A stretch of DNA of 25,887 nucleotides from Bacteroidota bacterium (GCA_947483095.1 CANKLD010000009.1:1-25887), one strand, 5' to 3'; shown: positions 14,594 through 22,187, numbered from the stretch's first letter. Notes: a model not told the origin generated them from the sequence alone. A program made the numbers and translations.

Positions 14594-16684
14594 ATGGAAA
14601 GTTTTAGAACAGAAATAGAAGATCCGATTGTCCAAAAGGACATCATTGATTTAGAAAGAAAAATTGCCTTATTCAAAGAAGGAAAAATTGACGACGAACG
14701 TTTTCGAAGTCTTCGCTTAGCTCGTGGGGTTTACGGTCAGCGCCAAGAAGGGGTTCAAATGATTCGTATTAAATTGCCATTTGGAAAAGTGACAAGCGAA
14801 CAATTGATGAGAATATCTAAAGTTTCCGATGAATATTCCACAGGACGTCTTCACATAACAACGCGTCAGGATATTCAAATTCACTATGTAAGTTTGGACA
14901 AGACACCACAACTTTGGGCAGATTTGGAAAAAGATGACATTACGTTAAGAGAAGCTTGTGGAAATACCGTTAGAAACATTACAGCTAGCGAAACAGCAGG
15001 AATAGATACAGAGGAACTATTTGATGTTTCGCCTTATGCACATGCTATGTTTCAGTTTTTCTTAAGAAATCCCGTTTGTCAGGAAATGGGACGTAAATTC
15101 AAAATATCATTTTCTTCTTCAGATAAAGATACCGCCTTGAGTTATTTGCACGATTTGGGTTTTATTCCAAAAATTATAAATGGCGAAAAAGGGTTTAAAG
15201 TGATGCTTGGTGGTGGATTGGGCTCGCAGCCACATCACGCCGAATTATTATCTGAATTTATTCCAGCAAATCAAATTATTCCAACAACAGAAGGGGTTTT
15301 AAGGATTTTTGATCGTTTAGGAGAAAGAGCCAAACGATTGAAAGCACGTATGAAATTCTTAATCAAAGATATAGGAAGAGACGAATTTTTACGATTGGTA
15401 GAAGACGAGAAAAAAGCGTTGGCTTACCAAACAGTTGAAATTGACACAGCCGATTTTGAAGCTCCTATTGCTGAGCCTTTATTGGCTGCTCCAAAAGTAG
15501 TAATTAAAGATGCGATTGCTTTTGAAGCTTGGAAAAAATCAAATGTGATTCAACAGAAACAAACGGGTTATGTTGCCATTGGAATCAAAATTGTCTTGGG
15601 TGATTTTTACACAGACAAAGCAAGATTATTAGCAGAATTAATCAAAAATTATGCAGCCAATGAATTGCGTTTTACTTTAAGACAAGATATTTTAGTTCGT
15701 AATGTTAAGGAAGAAAATTTAGCTTTTTTCTACCAAGAATTGGCCAAATTGGATTTTGTAACTTTAGGATACAACACGATTTCAGACATTACAGCTTGTC
15801 CAGGAACAGACACTTGTAATTTAGGAATAGCAAGCAGTACGGGAATTGCGGTAGAATTAGAACGTGTTTTAAATGCAGAATATCCTCAATATGCCAATAA
15901 TCAGGAAATCACAATAAAAATTAGTGGTTGTATGAATGCGTGTGGGCAACACAATATGGCAGAAATTGGTTTTCAAGGAATGTCTATTAATTCAGGAAAA
16001 TTAGTTGCACCAGCGTTACAAGTATTATTAGGTGGTGGAAATTTAGGAAATGGAACCGGACGATTTTCTGATAAAGTAATTAAAATTCCTAGTCGTAGAG
16101 GACCAGATGCGTTGCGTTTTATATTAAATGATTTCGAATCTAATGCAAATGGACTTTCGTTTTTGGATTATTATGATGCCAAAGGAGAGAAATATTTCTA
16201 TGAATTTCTAAAACCATTAGCCGATTTAACAAATCTTACCCAAGATGATTTTGTAGATTGGGGAAATGCCGATAATTATGTAAAAGCAGTTGGTGTAGGC
16301 GAATGCGCTGGTGTGGTTATTGATTTAGTTGCAACATTATTATTAGAAGCCAAAGATAAATTAACTTTTGCACAAGAAGCTTTTGACGATAAAAAATGGT
16401 CGGATGCTATTTATCTTGCTTACGCAGGTTTTGTAAACGGAGCTAAAGCAATTTTGCTCGCTGAAAACCAAAAAACAAATCACCACGCAGGAATTATTGA
16501 TTTATTTGATACGGTTTTTATTGAAACTGAAAAAATAGAATTGAGTTCAAGCTTAAAAGAACTGGTATATCAAATTAATAAAAACGAACCTTCTGAAGCT
16601 TTTGCAAAACAATATATTCAAGAAGCAATTTTGTTTTTTCAAACAATTGAAACCTATAGAAATAAAGATTTAGCAAATGTATAA
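14594..16684 (+). CDS. Siroheme sulfite (nitrite/sulfite) reductase with C-terminal HEPN-like domain
   Basis: It carries out the six-electron reduction of sulfite to sulfide, probably from ferredoxin. The two ferrodoxin-like/siroheme half-domains span roughly 1-560. The coupled 4Fe-4S-siroheme ligands are C402 and C408 (CPGTDTC) and C446 and C450 (SGCMNAC). The substrate-binding RLHITTRQDIQIHY (85-98) and its second-half partner LRFTLRQDILVRN (358-370) are present. Residues about 565-696 are extra to the usual roughly 550-residue enzyme. They form an all-helical HEPN-like segment (KWSDAIYLAYAGFVNGAKAILL). The cys operon and adjacent siroheme genes argue for sulfite rather than nitrite. The stop overlaps the SUMT start by eight bases. 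Confidence 0.9.
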   Translation: MESFRTEIEDPIVQKDIIDLERKIALFKEGKIDDERFRSLRLARGVYGQRQEGVQMIRIKLPFGKVTSEQLMRISKVSDEYSTGRLHITTRQDIQIHYVSLDKTPQLWADLEKDDITLREACGNTVRNITASETAGIDTEELFDVSPYAHAMFQFFLRNPVCQEMGRKFKISFSSSDKDTALSYLHDLGFIPKIINGEKGFKVMLGGGLGSQPHHAELLSEFIPANQIIPTTEGVLRIFDRLGERAKRLKARMKFLIKDIGRDEFLRLVEDEKKALAYQTVEIDTADFEAPIAEPLLAAPKVVIKDAIAFEAWKKSNVIQQKQTGYVAIGIKIVLGDFYTDKARLLAELIKNYAANELRFTLRQDILVRNVKEENLAFFYQELAKLDFVTLGYNTISDITACPGTDTCNLGIASSTGIAVELERVLNAEYPQYANNQEITIKISGCMNACGQHNMAEIGFQGMSINSGKLVAPALQVLLGGGNLGNGTGRFSDKVIKIPSRRGPDALRFILNDFESNANGLSFLDYYDAKGEKYFYEFLKPLADLTNLTQDDFVDWGNADNYVKAVGVGECAGVVIDLVATLLLEAKDKLTFAQEAFDDKKWSDAIYLAYAGFVNGAKAILLAENQKTNHHAGIIDLFDTVFIETEKIELSSSLKELVYQINKNEPSEAFAKQYIQEAILFFQTIETYRNKDLANV

Positions 16685-17459
16685 AACTATAAATCCAAAA
16701 GTAACCCTAGTTGGCGCAGGCCCTGGTGATCCAGATTTGCTAACTATTAAAGGCGCAAAAGCACTTGCTGAGGCAAAAGTGGTTTTGTATGATGCATTGG
16801 CAAACGAAGAAATTCTGACGTATGCCCCAAAAAAATCCATAAAAATATTTGTGGGTAAAAGAAAGGGGTGTCACCAATATACGCAAGATCAAATCAATCA
16901 ATTAATTGTTGATAATGCGCTTACTTACGGAAATGTAGTGCGTTTAAAAGGAGGAGATTCTTTTATTTTTGGACGCGGAAGCGAAGAAATCGAATACATT
17001 GAAAGTTTTGGCATTCCAACATTTGTTGTGCCTGGAATTTCATCCTCTATTGCGGTGCCGGCAAACAAAGGAATTTCTTTGACAAAACGAGGAGTTTCTG
17101 AAAGTTTTTGGGTAATAACTGGTACAACTTCCGACAGGAAATTATCAAAAGATGTAGCTCTTGCAGCGCAATCATCGGCAACGGTTGTTATTTTAATGGG
17201 AATGAGCAAATTAGCGCAAATCGTGACTTTATTTCAAAATGAATCCAAAGGAGAAACAGCGGTAGCAATTATTCAAAATGGAACGATGCCAAATGAAAAA
17301 ATCGGAATTGGAACCATAAATACTATTTCGAAAGTAGCAAAAGACAATCAATTAAGTTCTCCCGCAATCATTGTAATTGGCGAAGTGGTGAGAGAAAGTA
17401 ATAAGTTAAAAGGGTTTTACGAAGAATTTGTATCTAATAAAATTTGTGCAAGGGAATAA
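16677..17459 (+). CDS. cobA: Uroporphyrinogen-III C-methyltransferase
   Basis: It methylates uroporphyrinogen III twice with SAM to give precorrin-2, the first dedicated step to siroheme. The tetrapyrrole-methylase motifs are VTLVGAGPGDPDLLTIKGA (9-27), VRLKGGDSFIFGRG (near 83-96) and the VPGISSSIAVPA region, with IQNGTMP further on. The 260 residues correspond to a single-domain SUMT, with the dehydrogenase/chelatase encoded separately next door. It overlaps the sulfite reductase gene by eight bases, so the enzyme needing siroheme and the first siroheme enzyme are translationally linked. Confidence 0.93.
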   Translation: MYKTINPKVTLVGAGPGDPDLLTIKGAKALAEAKVVLYDALANEEILTYAPKKSIKIFVGKRKGCHQYTQDQINQLIVDNALTYGNVVRLKGGDSFIFGRGSEEIEYIESFGIPTFVVPGISSSIAVPANKGISLTKRGVSESFWVITGTTSDRKLSKDVALAAQSSATVVILMGMSKLAQIVTLFQNESKGETAVAIIQNGTMPNEKIGIGTINTISKVAKDNQLSSPAIIVIGEVVRESNKLKGFYEEFVSNKICARE

Positions 17460-17460
17460 T

Positions 17461-17490
17461 CCCCACCCCAGCCCTCCCCGAAGGAGAGGG
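17461..17490. repeat. GC-rich hairpin repeat e
   Basis: CCCTC-CC-CGAA-GG-A-GAGGG (17472-17490) forms a stem with a CGAA loop, preceded by CCCCACCCCAG. It starts one base after the SUMT stop and lies in the 93-base gap before the siroheme synthase gene. Confidence 0.6.
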
Positions 17491-17552
17491 AGATTGGAAA
17501 GGGAAAAAACAGAACAAATTTCAACAGATTTCTTTTAGATTGGAACAATAAA

Positions 17553-18194
17553 ATGAAGAAAAACGAATTATATTCTACTATTCAGGACTCGGCTCCACGC
17601 CCAGGCTTGGTCGAGGAAAGGAATGAATTATATCCCATATTTTTAAAACTTCACGACCTCAATGTTCTAATTGTAGGTGGAGGAAACGTGGGATTAGAAA
17701 AATTATCGTTCTTATTGAAATCGAGTCCAAATGCGAATGTTGAGGTGGTTGCGCCAAGATTTCTACCTGAATTAGAAGCTTTATCGCAAAAACATCCTTC
17801 TGTACAATTGACCTATAAAAAATTCAATCGGTGGATGCTTCGCAAAAGACATATGGTTATTGCTTGTACCGATGATTTGGCGGTAAACAAACGCGTTTAT
17901 GATTTGTCAAGAAAAAGATATTTGATTTGTAATATTGCCGATACGCCGCCATTATGCGATTATTATTTGGGTGGAATTGTAACGAAAGGGAATGTAAAAA
18001 TCGCCATTTCAACCAATGGAAAATCGCCAACAACAGCTAAAAGGCTTCGGGAGTTTTTCGAAGAAATAATACCGGACGACATTAATAAAATGGTTGAAAA
18101 CCTAAATGAATATCGAAAAACTCTAAAAGGAAATTTCGAGGAAAAAGTCCAAAAAATGAATGAAATTACAGAAGCATTAAAGAACAAACAATAA
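17553..18194 (+). CDS. Precorrin-2 dehydrogenase / sirohydrochlorin ferrochelatase (CysG N-domain/Met8-like)
   Basis: It oxidises precorrin-2 with NAD+ to sirohydrochlorin and probably inserts iron to give siroheme. The Rossmann motif LIVGGGNVGLEKL lies near 39-51. NIADTPPLCDYYLGG and ISTNGKSPTTAKRLREFFE are family-specific. At 213 residues it is slightly long. The first 28 residues contain the repeated pieces NELY-S and NELY-P. The bases between (17574-17633, 60 nt, 20 codons) include a GC-rich hairpin, so an in-frame insertion near the N-terminus is likely. Without it the protein would start MKKNELYPIFLKLHDLN. The insert precedes the NAD-binding domain and may be tolerated. The order SUMT, siroheme synthase, FNR completes the cofactor and electron supply of the operon. 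Confidence 0.88.
   Translation: MKKNELYSTIQDSAPRPGLVEERNELYPIFLKLHDLNVLIVGGGNVGLEKLSFLLKSSPNANVEVVAPRFLPELEALSQKHPSVQLTYKKFNRWMLRKRHMVIACTDDLAVNKRVYDLSRKRYLICNIADTPPLCDYYLGGIVTKGNVKIAISTNGKSPTTAKRLREFFEEIIPDDINKMVENLNEYRKTLKGNFEEKVQKMNEITEALKNKQ
17588..17615. repeat. GC-rich palindromic repeat f (inside coding sequence)
   Basis: CTCG (17588-17591) and CGAG (17612-17615) bracket CCACGCC-ca-GGCTTGG. That inner part resembles the CCACGCC-at-GGCGTGG palindrome of repeat b at 14 of 16 positions or close to it. The whole is within a 60-base segment flanked by GAATTATAT direct copies (17565-17573 and 17625-17633). Confidence 0.55.
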
Positions 18195-18244
18195 AGAGAA
18201 TACAATAATTTTAAACAAAAATAAACGAACGAAACTCTATCTCG

Positions 18245-18277
18245 TCTCCCCTTCCTTCAGAGGGGGTCGGGGGGAGA
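18245..18277. repeat. GC-rich hairpin repeat g
   Basis: TCTCCCC (18245-18251) pairs with GGGGAGA (18271-18277), with partly paired CTTCC and GGGGGTC stretches inside. It lies 13 bases before the FNR ATG. Confidence 0.6.
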
Positions 18278-18290
18278 AAAAATTAGCATT

Positions 18291-19343
18291 ATGGTTAAAA
18301 CAGACATACTTATAATAGGTGCGGGACCAACAGGATTATTTACCGTATTTGAAGCAGGATTATTAAAATTGAAATGTCATATTCTTGACGCCTTACCACA
18401 AGCTGGTGGCCAACTTTCTGAATTGTATCCAAAAAAACCAATCTACGATATTCCTGGATTTCCAGAAGTTTTAGCGGGTGATTTAGTTTCTAATTTAATG
18501 GAACAAATCAAACAATTCGAGCCTGGATTTACATTAGGCGAACGTGCCGAAACTATAGAAAAACAAGAAGACGGAAGTTTTATTGTTACTTCAAATAAAG
18601 GAAAAAAATTCCACGCTTCAGTAGTTGCAATTGCAGGTGGATTGGGGAGTTTCGAGCCAAGAAAACCACTTATCGAAGATATCGAATTTTATGAAGATAA
18701 GGGAATAAAATACTTTATTAAAAACCCAGAAAAATTCCGTGACAAAAGAGTGGTTATAGCTGGTGGTGGTGATTCTGCATTAGACTGGAGTATTTTCTTG
18801 TCGAATGTTGCCTCTGAAGTAACCTTGATTCACCGTAGAAATGAATTTAGAGGAGCATTAGATTCTGTAGAAAAAGTTCAGGAATTGAAAAATTCGGGAA
18901 AAATAAAAATGATTACGCCAGCCGAAGTTATAGGTTTAAACGGGGCAGAACATTTAGAATCAATTGTAATTGACGAAAATGGAGCGCAAAGAACCATTCC
19001 AACCGATTATTTCATTCCGCTTTTTGGATTAACACCCAAATTAGGCCCTATTGGAGATTGGGGATTAGACATTGAAAAAAATGCAATTAAAGTAAATAAT
19101 GCCTTGGATTATCAAACGAATATTCCAGGAATTTTTGCAATTGGCGACGTAAATACCTATCCCGGAAAACTAAAATTAATACTTTGTGGTTTCCACGAAG
19201 CTACGATGATGTGTCAAGCGGCATATCAAATCATAAATCCAGGGAAAAAATATGTAATGAAATATACCACTGTATCTGGCGTTGACGGGTTTGACGGAAC
19301 TAGAAAAGAAGCTCCAAAAGCGGTAGTGAAATCAATTGTATAA
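18291..19343 (+). CDS. Ferredoxin-NADP reductase, thioredoxin-reductase-like type
   Basis: This FAD flavoenzyme moves electrons from NADPH to ferredoxin, here presumably to feed the sulfite reductase. The FAD-binding GAGPTG is at 10-15, the NADP-binding AGGGDSALDW at 157-166, and the C-terminal FAD motif GIFAIGDVNTYPGKLKLI follows. The protein has the two-dinucleotide-fold layout of thioredoxin reductase but lacks the CxxC between the domains, which identifies the TrxR-like FNR (FNR2/YumC) family. Its 350 residues fit. The RBS region follows a GC-rich repeat by only 13 bases. It is the last gene of the cys operon; no ferredoxin gene is adjacent. Confidence 0.88.
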   Translation: MVKTDILIIGAGPTGLFTVFEAGLLKLKCHILDALPQAGGQLSELYPKKPIYDIPGFPEVLAGDLVSNLMEQIKQFEPGFTLGERAETIEKQEDGSFIVTSNKGKKFHASVVAIAGGLGSFEPRKPLIEDIEFYEDKGIKYFIKNPEKFRDKRVVIAGGGDSALDWSIFLSNVASEVTLIHRRNEFRGALDSVEKVQELKNSGKIKMITPAEVIGLNGAEHLESIVIDENGAQRTIPTDYFIPLFGLTPKLGPIGDWGLDIEKNAIKVNNALDYQTNIPGIFAIGDVNTYPGKLKLILCGFHEATMMCQAAYQIINPGKKYVMKYTTVSGVDGFDGTRKEAPKAVVKSIV

Positions 19344-19411
19344 TTTGATAGCAAACTACTTTTTCGAAAAAATGGATCGCTATAAATTTAGAATAAAACA
19401 CATCAACTTTG

Positions 19412-19419
19412 TACCTTTG
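19412..19419 (+). promoter_or_regulatory. Likely thiL promoter -7 box
   Basis: TACCTTTG matches TAnnTTTG, 27 bases before the thiL ATG. This gives thiL its own promoter, separate from the cys operon. Confidence 0.5.
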
Positions 19420-19446
19420 CAATTCTAAAACCTTTGCAACAAAAAA

Positions 19447-20496
19447 ATGATTGAAGATAAAAACCCACAAAGAACAAGTATTGCACAATTAGGTGAATTT
19501 GGATTGATAGACCATTTAACCAAAAATTTCTCAATCAACCAACCTTCTACCTTAAAAGGAATTGGCGACGATGCTGCCGTTTTAGACTTTGGTGATAAAA
19601 AAATAGTAGTTTCCACCGATTTATTGATTGAAGGCGTACATTTTGATTTGGCCTATATGCCCCTGAAACATTTGGGTTACAAAGCAGTGGTGGCAAACAT
19701 TTCAGATATTTGTGCAATGAATTCAAAAGCAACACAAATCACAGTTTCTATAGCTGTTTCAAACCGATTTCCTCTTGAAGCATTGGAAGATTTATTTGAT
19801 GGAATTACAGTTGCCTGTCAAGAATATAATGTAGATGTAATTGGTGGCGACACGACTTCATCCCAAAAAGGGTTAATTATTAGCATTACTGCTATTGGTC
19901 AAGCCGATGAATCCGAATTGGTTTATAGAAATGGCGCTAAAGAAACTAATCTACTGGTAGTTTCAGGCGATATTGGTGCGGCTTACATGGGATTGCAAGT
20001 TTTGGAACGCGAAAAACAAGTGTTCCAAGTCAACCCGAATTCACAACCAGATTTAGAAGCTTATACCTATTTAATTGAACGTCAATTGCGACCTGAAGCC
20101 CGAAAAGATGTGCGTACTTTACTGCACGCTTTAGATATAAAACCAACGGCTATGATTGATATTTCGGACGGATTGTCATCGGAAATTATGCACATTTGCA
20201 AACAATCAAAAGTAGGCTGTAATTTATATGAAGACAAATTGCCTCTTGACCCTCAATTGATAAATGTATGCGAAGAGTTTAATATTGATGCCACAACTGT
20301 AGCAATAAATGGTGGCGAAGATTATGAATTACTGTTTACCATTGCCATGGAAGACTTTGAAAAAATTAAAGGAAATCCAAATTTTACCATCATTGGCCAC
20401 ATGACTTCCGAAAGTGAAGGGGTTCATTTGGTTACCCGGGCGAATACTAAAATTCCATTGAAAGCGCGTGGTTGGGATGCTATTTCTGAAGAATAA
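19447..20496 (+). CDS. thiL: Thiamine-monophosphate kinase
   Basis: It phosphorylates thiamine monophosphate to thiamine diphosphate with ATP, the last step of ThDP synthesis. The metal-binding GIGDDAAV is at 38-45, VSTDLLIEGVHF at 55-66, the second Asp-rich segment VIGGDTTSS further on, and DISDGLSSEIMHI and the final NGGEDYELLF are all family signatures. The 349 residues are normal. It has its own promoter and a good intrinsic terminator. Its product is the cofactor of SucA at the other end of the window, though nothing links the two genes directly. Confidence 0.95.
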   Translation: MIEDKNPQRTSIAQLGEFGLIDHLTKNFSINQPSTLKGIGDDAAVLDFGDKKIVVSTDLLIEGVHFDLAYMPLKHLGYKAVVANISDICAMNSKATQITVSIAVSNRFPLEALEDLFDGITVACQEYNVDVIGGDTTSSQKGLIISITAIGQADESELVYRNGAKETNLLVVSGDIGAAYMGLQVLEREKQVFQVNPNSQPDLEAYTYLIERQLRPEARKDVRTLLHALDIKPTAMIDISDGLSSEIMHICKQSKVGCNLYEDKLPLDPQLINVCEEFNIDATTVAINGGEDYELLFTIAMEDFEKIKGNPNFTIIGHMTSESEGVHLVTRANTKIPLKARGWDAISEE

Positions 20497-20506
20497 AAAT
20501 CTATAC

Positions 20507-20538
20507 AAATCCTGTCATTAAACCGTCAGGATTTTTTT
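20507..20538 (+). terminator. Intrinsic terminator after thiL
   Basis: AAATCCTG (20507-20514) pairs with CAGGATTT (20527-20534), followed by a run of seven Ts ending at 20538. It starts 11 bases after the thiL stop. Confidence 0.85.
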
Positions 20539-20588
20539 GGAATTAAATTAATGTTAAATCTCATTTGAAGCTTTCTCTATTCAAAACT

Positions 20589-20608
20589 ATATCGTAATAT
20601 TGCGATAT
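20589..20608. promoter_or_regulatory. Palindromic ArsR-type operator over the promoter
   Basis: ATATCG (20589-20594) and CGATAT (20603-20608) are perfect inverted arms around TAATATTG. That centre itself resembles the -7 box TAnnTTTG with one mismatch. Autoregulation by the adjacent ArsR is likely. The palindrome overlaps the first possible ATG (20607). Confidence 0.65.
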
Positions 20609-20933
20609 GGGAATAACAAAAACTACAGGTTTTTCCGAAGAAACAATTGAAATGTCAGAAATCCTGAAAGCATTTGGGCATCCTGCACGTTTGGAAATCG
20701 TAAAATTTTTATTCAATTCACCAACTTGTATTTGTGGAGACATAGTAGAATTCTTGCCTTTGTCGCAATCTACAGTTTCCAAACATTTGTCAGAATTGAA
20801 AAAGGCAGGAGTTATAAAAGGAACTATTTCAGGCAATTCCATTTGCTATTGCTTGAATGAAAGTACCATTAAAAAACTTCAAAGCTTTATCAATATAATA
20901 AAAACCGATGTTAATAGTTCGGAATGCTGTTAA
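20607..20933 (+). CDS. arsR: ArsR-family metalloregulator
   Basis: This is a winged-helix repressor that releases DNA on binding arsenite or a related metal. TCICGD (C41 and C43) corresponds to the alpha3-type As(III) site of ArsR (CVC motif). The helix-turn-helix is about 50-70 (LPLSQSTVSKHLSELKKAGVI). A second Cys pair ends the protein (ECC). From the ATG at 20607 it has 108 residues. Because the operator and likely -7 box overlap that ATG, the true start may be the in-frame ATG at 20652 (MSEILKAFGHPARL), giving 93 residues. Downstream lie a 41-residue membrane peptide and a thioredoxin-type ArsC, likely one operon. The inducer is inferred from these features. Confidence 0.88.
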   Translation: MGITKTTGFSEETIEMSEILKAFGHPARLEIVKFLFNSPTCICGDIVEFLPLSQSTVSKHLSELKKAGVIKGTISGNSICYCLNESTIKKLQSFINIIKTDVNSSECC

Positions 20934-20982
20934 AAGACGAGCGATTTTGAAATGAAAAAATTTAAAAAAAGGATAGTAAAAT

Positions 20983-21108
20983 ATGAAAAAAATAATTATT
21001 AAGTATAAAAAACCAATCATTATTACCATTGGGATAACCATTTTAAACCTCCTTTTTGGGTTTGATGCACGATTTACATTAATCAATTTATTATGGTTGT
21101 TAGTATGA
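20983..21108 (+). CDS. Small membrane peptide (41 aa) in the ars operon
   Basis: MKKIIIKYKKP is followed by a hydrophobic stretch IIITIGITILNLLFG, then FDARFTLINLLWLLV. It is a basic N-terminus with one or two membrane segments. Its TGA (21106-21108) overlaps the arsC ATG (21105-21107) as ATGA, a classic coupled junction, which supports real translation and also fixes the arsC start. I do not recognise a named family. Position suggests an arsenic-linked accessory membrane peptide, but no function can be read from the sequence. Confidence 0.65.
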   Translation: MKKIIIKYKKPIIITIGITILNLLFGFDARFTLINLLWLLV

Positions 21109-21524
21109 AAAAAATCTTAGTTTTATGCACCGGAAATTCCTGTAGAAGTCAAATGGCACATGGGTATTTGCAACATTTTGGAAAAGATAAAGTAGCAATT
21201 TATAGCGCAGGTGTTGAAATTCATGGGCTAAATCCCTTTGCTGTTGGGATTATGTCGGAAGATGGAATTGACATTTCAAAAAACACTTCCAATCACGTCG
21301 ATGAATATTCCAACATCACTTTTGATTATGTAATTACCGTTTGTGACAACGCCAAAGAAGCTTGTCCCTTTTTTCCTACGAAAACCAAAACCATTCACCA
21401 TAGTTTTGAAGACCCTTCAAAAGCATCCGGAACTGCTAAAGAACTAATTGCTGAATTCCGAAAAGTACGAGATCAAATTAAAGAATATTCAAAAGCCTTC
21501 ATCGAAAATTTAGAATCAATTTAA
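21105..21524 (+). CDS. arsC: Arsenate reductase, thioredoxin-coupled (LMW phosphatase fold)
   Basis: It reduces arsenate to arsenite through a cysteine relay recycled by thioredoxin. From the ATG at 21105 the 139 residues have the P-loop LCTGNSCRS with catalytic C8, and the relay pair C80 and C87 in VCDNAKEACPFFP. The C80/C87 spacing is the same as C82/C89 in the pI258-type ArsC, so arsenate reductase is favoured over a tyrosine phosphatase. An in-frame ATG at 21093 exists but lies inside the upstream membrane peptide gene; 21105 is preferred because of the ATGA coupling. No arsenite pump gene follows in the window. Confidence 0.88.
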   Translation: MKKILVLCTGNSCRSQMAHGYLQHFGKDKVAIYSAGVEIHGLNPFAVGIMSEDGIDISKNTSNHVDEYSNITFDYVITVCDNAKEACPFFPTKTKTIHHSFEDPSKASGTAKELIAEFRKVRDQIKEYSKAFIENLESI

Positions 21525-21546
21525 CATTTTATACTGTAAAAGTAAT

Positions 21547-21554
21547 TAGATTTG
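21547..21554 (+). promoter_or_regulatory. Likely -7 box for the barrel-protein gene
   Basis: TAGATTTG matches TAnnTTTG, 22 bases before the ATG at 21576, which suggests separate transcription from arsC. Confidence 0.45.
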
Positions 21555-21575
21555 TAAAAATTAAAACCTCTATTT

Positions 21576-22097
21576 ATGAAAAAGATCCTAGTTATTATAG
21601 TACTATTTGTTTCGTTTTTTGGATTTGCACAAGACAAAGCCTCAGTTTTTAAGAGAAATCATGAAATTAAGATTGGTGCTATACATCTTCTTGGCGGACC
21701 AATATTAGAGGGAACCTACGAATATATTTACTCTAAAGATTTTACCTACGGCACCTCGGTGTTGATAGATCTTAATAGTAAAAATTATTATGAAGAGGAA
21801 TTTTCGGTAACCCCTTTTGCCAGATTTTATTTTCAAGAAACTAAAGAATATGGCGCTCAAGGATTTTTTGTTGAGGGATTTGCTAAATATTTGTCTGGTA
21901 AATACAGTCCAATATTTTCTTACAATACACCAAAATCTTATTCTACAGCAGCTTTAGGACTTGGACTTGGTAAAAAATGGACCAATTCTAGCGGATTTGT
22001 GTTTGAAATTCTTGGTGGAGTTGGAAGAACAATTGGCGGCGGCGATCAGCCGGACGTTATTTTTAGAGGAGATATTGGTTTAGGATACCGATTTTAA
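21576..22097 (+). CDS. Predicted outer-membrane beta-barrel protein (DUF3575-like)
   Basis: A signal peptide is clear (MKKILVIIVLFVSFFGFAQ). The remainder alternates polar and hydrophobic residues as transmembrane strands do (GTYEYIYSKDFTYGTSVLID, then FSVTPFARFYF, AALGLGLGKKW). It ends in GLGYRF, with the terminal Phe typical of barrels inserted into the outer membrane. At 173 residues it fits an eight-stranded barrel. The resemblance to DUF3575 is tentative. It has its own promoter and shares a bidirectional terminator with glyS. The function is unknown. Confidence 0.7.
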   Translation: MKKILVIIVLFVSFFGFAQDKASVFKRNHEIKIGAIHLLGGPILEGTYEYIYSKDFTYGTSVLIDLNSKNYYEEEFSVTPFARFYFQETKEYGAQGFFVEGFAKYLSGKYSPIFSYNTPKSYSTAALGLGLGKKWTNSSGFVFEILGGVGRTIGGGDQPDVIFRGDIGLGYRF

Positions 22098-22114
22098 TTC
22101 AAACTTAAAACAAG

Positions 22115-22151
22115 AAAAAAGGCGCTTCAATTTAAACGAAGCGCCTTTTTT
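22115..22151. terminator. Bidirectional intrinsic terminator
   Basis: GGCGCTTC (22121-22128) and GAAGCGCC (22138-22145) form a perfect GC-rich stem with a nine-base loop. Six As precede it and six Ts follow, so it can end both the barrel gene (plus) and glyS (minus). Confidence 0.9.
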
Positions 22152-22187
22152 ATTAACGATTAAACAAATAACCGAATAAACTATTTT

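Noticed and set aside
16925..17209. Minus-strand ORF of 94 codons inside the SUMT gene
   Set aside because: It is antisense to a well-conserved methylase; composition is that of a shadow frame.
19355..19372. TTTTTCGAAAAA palindrome after the FNR gene as a terminator
   Set aside because: It is all A/T apart from CG at the centre and has no separate T tract; too weak to call.
21093..21104. ATG at 21093 as arsC start
   Set aside because: It lies inside the 41-residue peptide gene; the ATGA junction at 21105 and the MKKILVLCTG start fit the family better.
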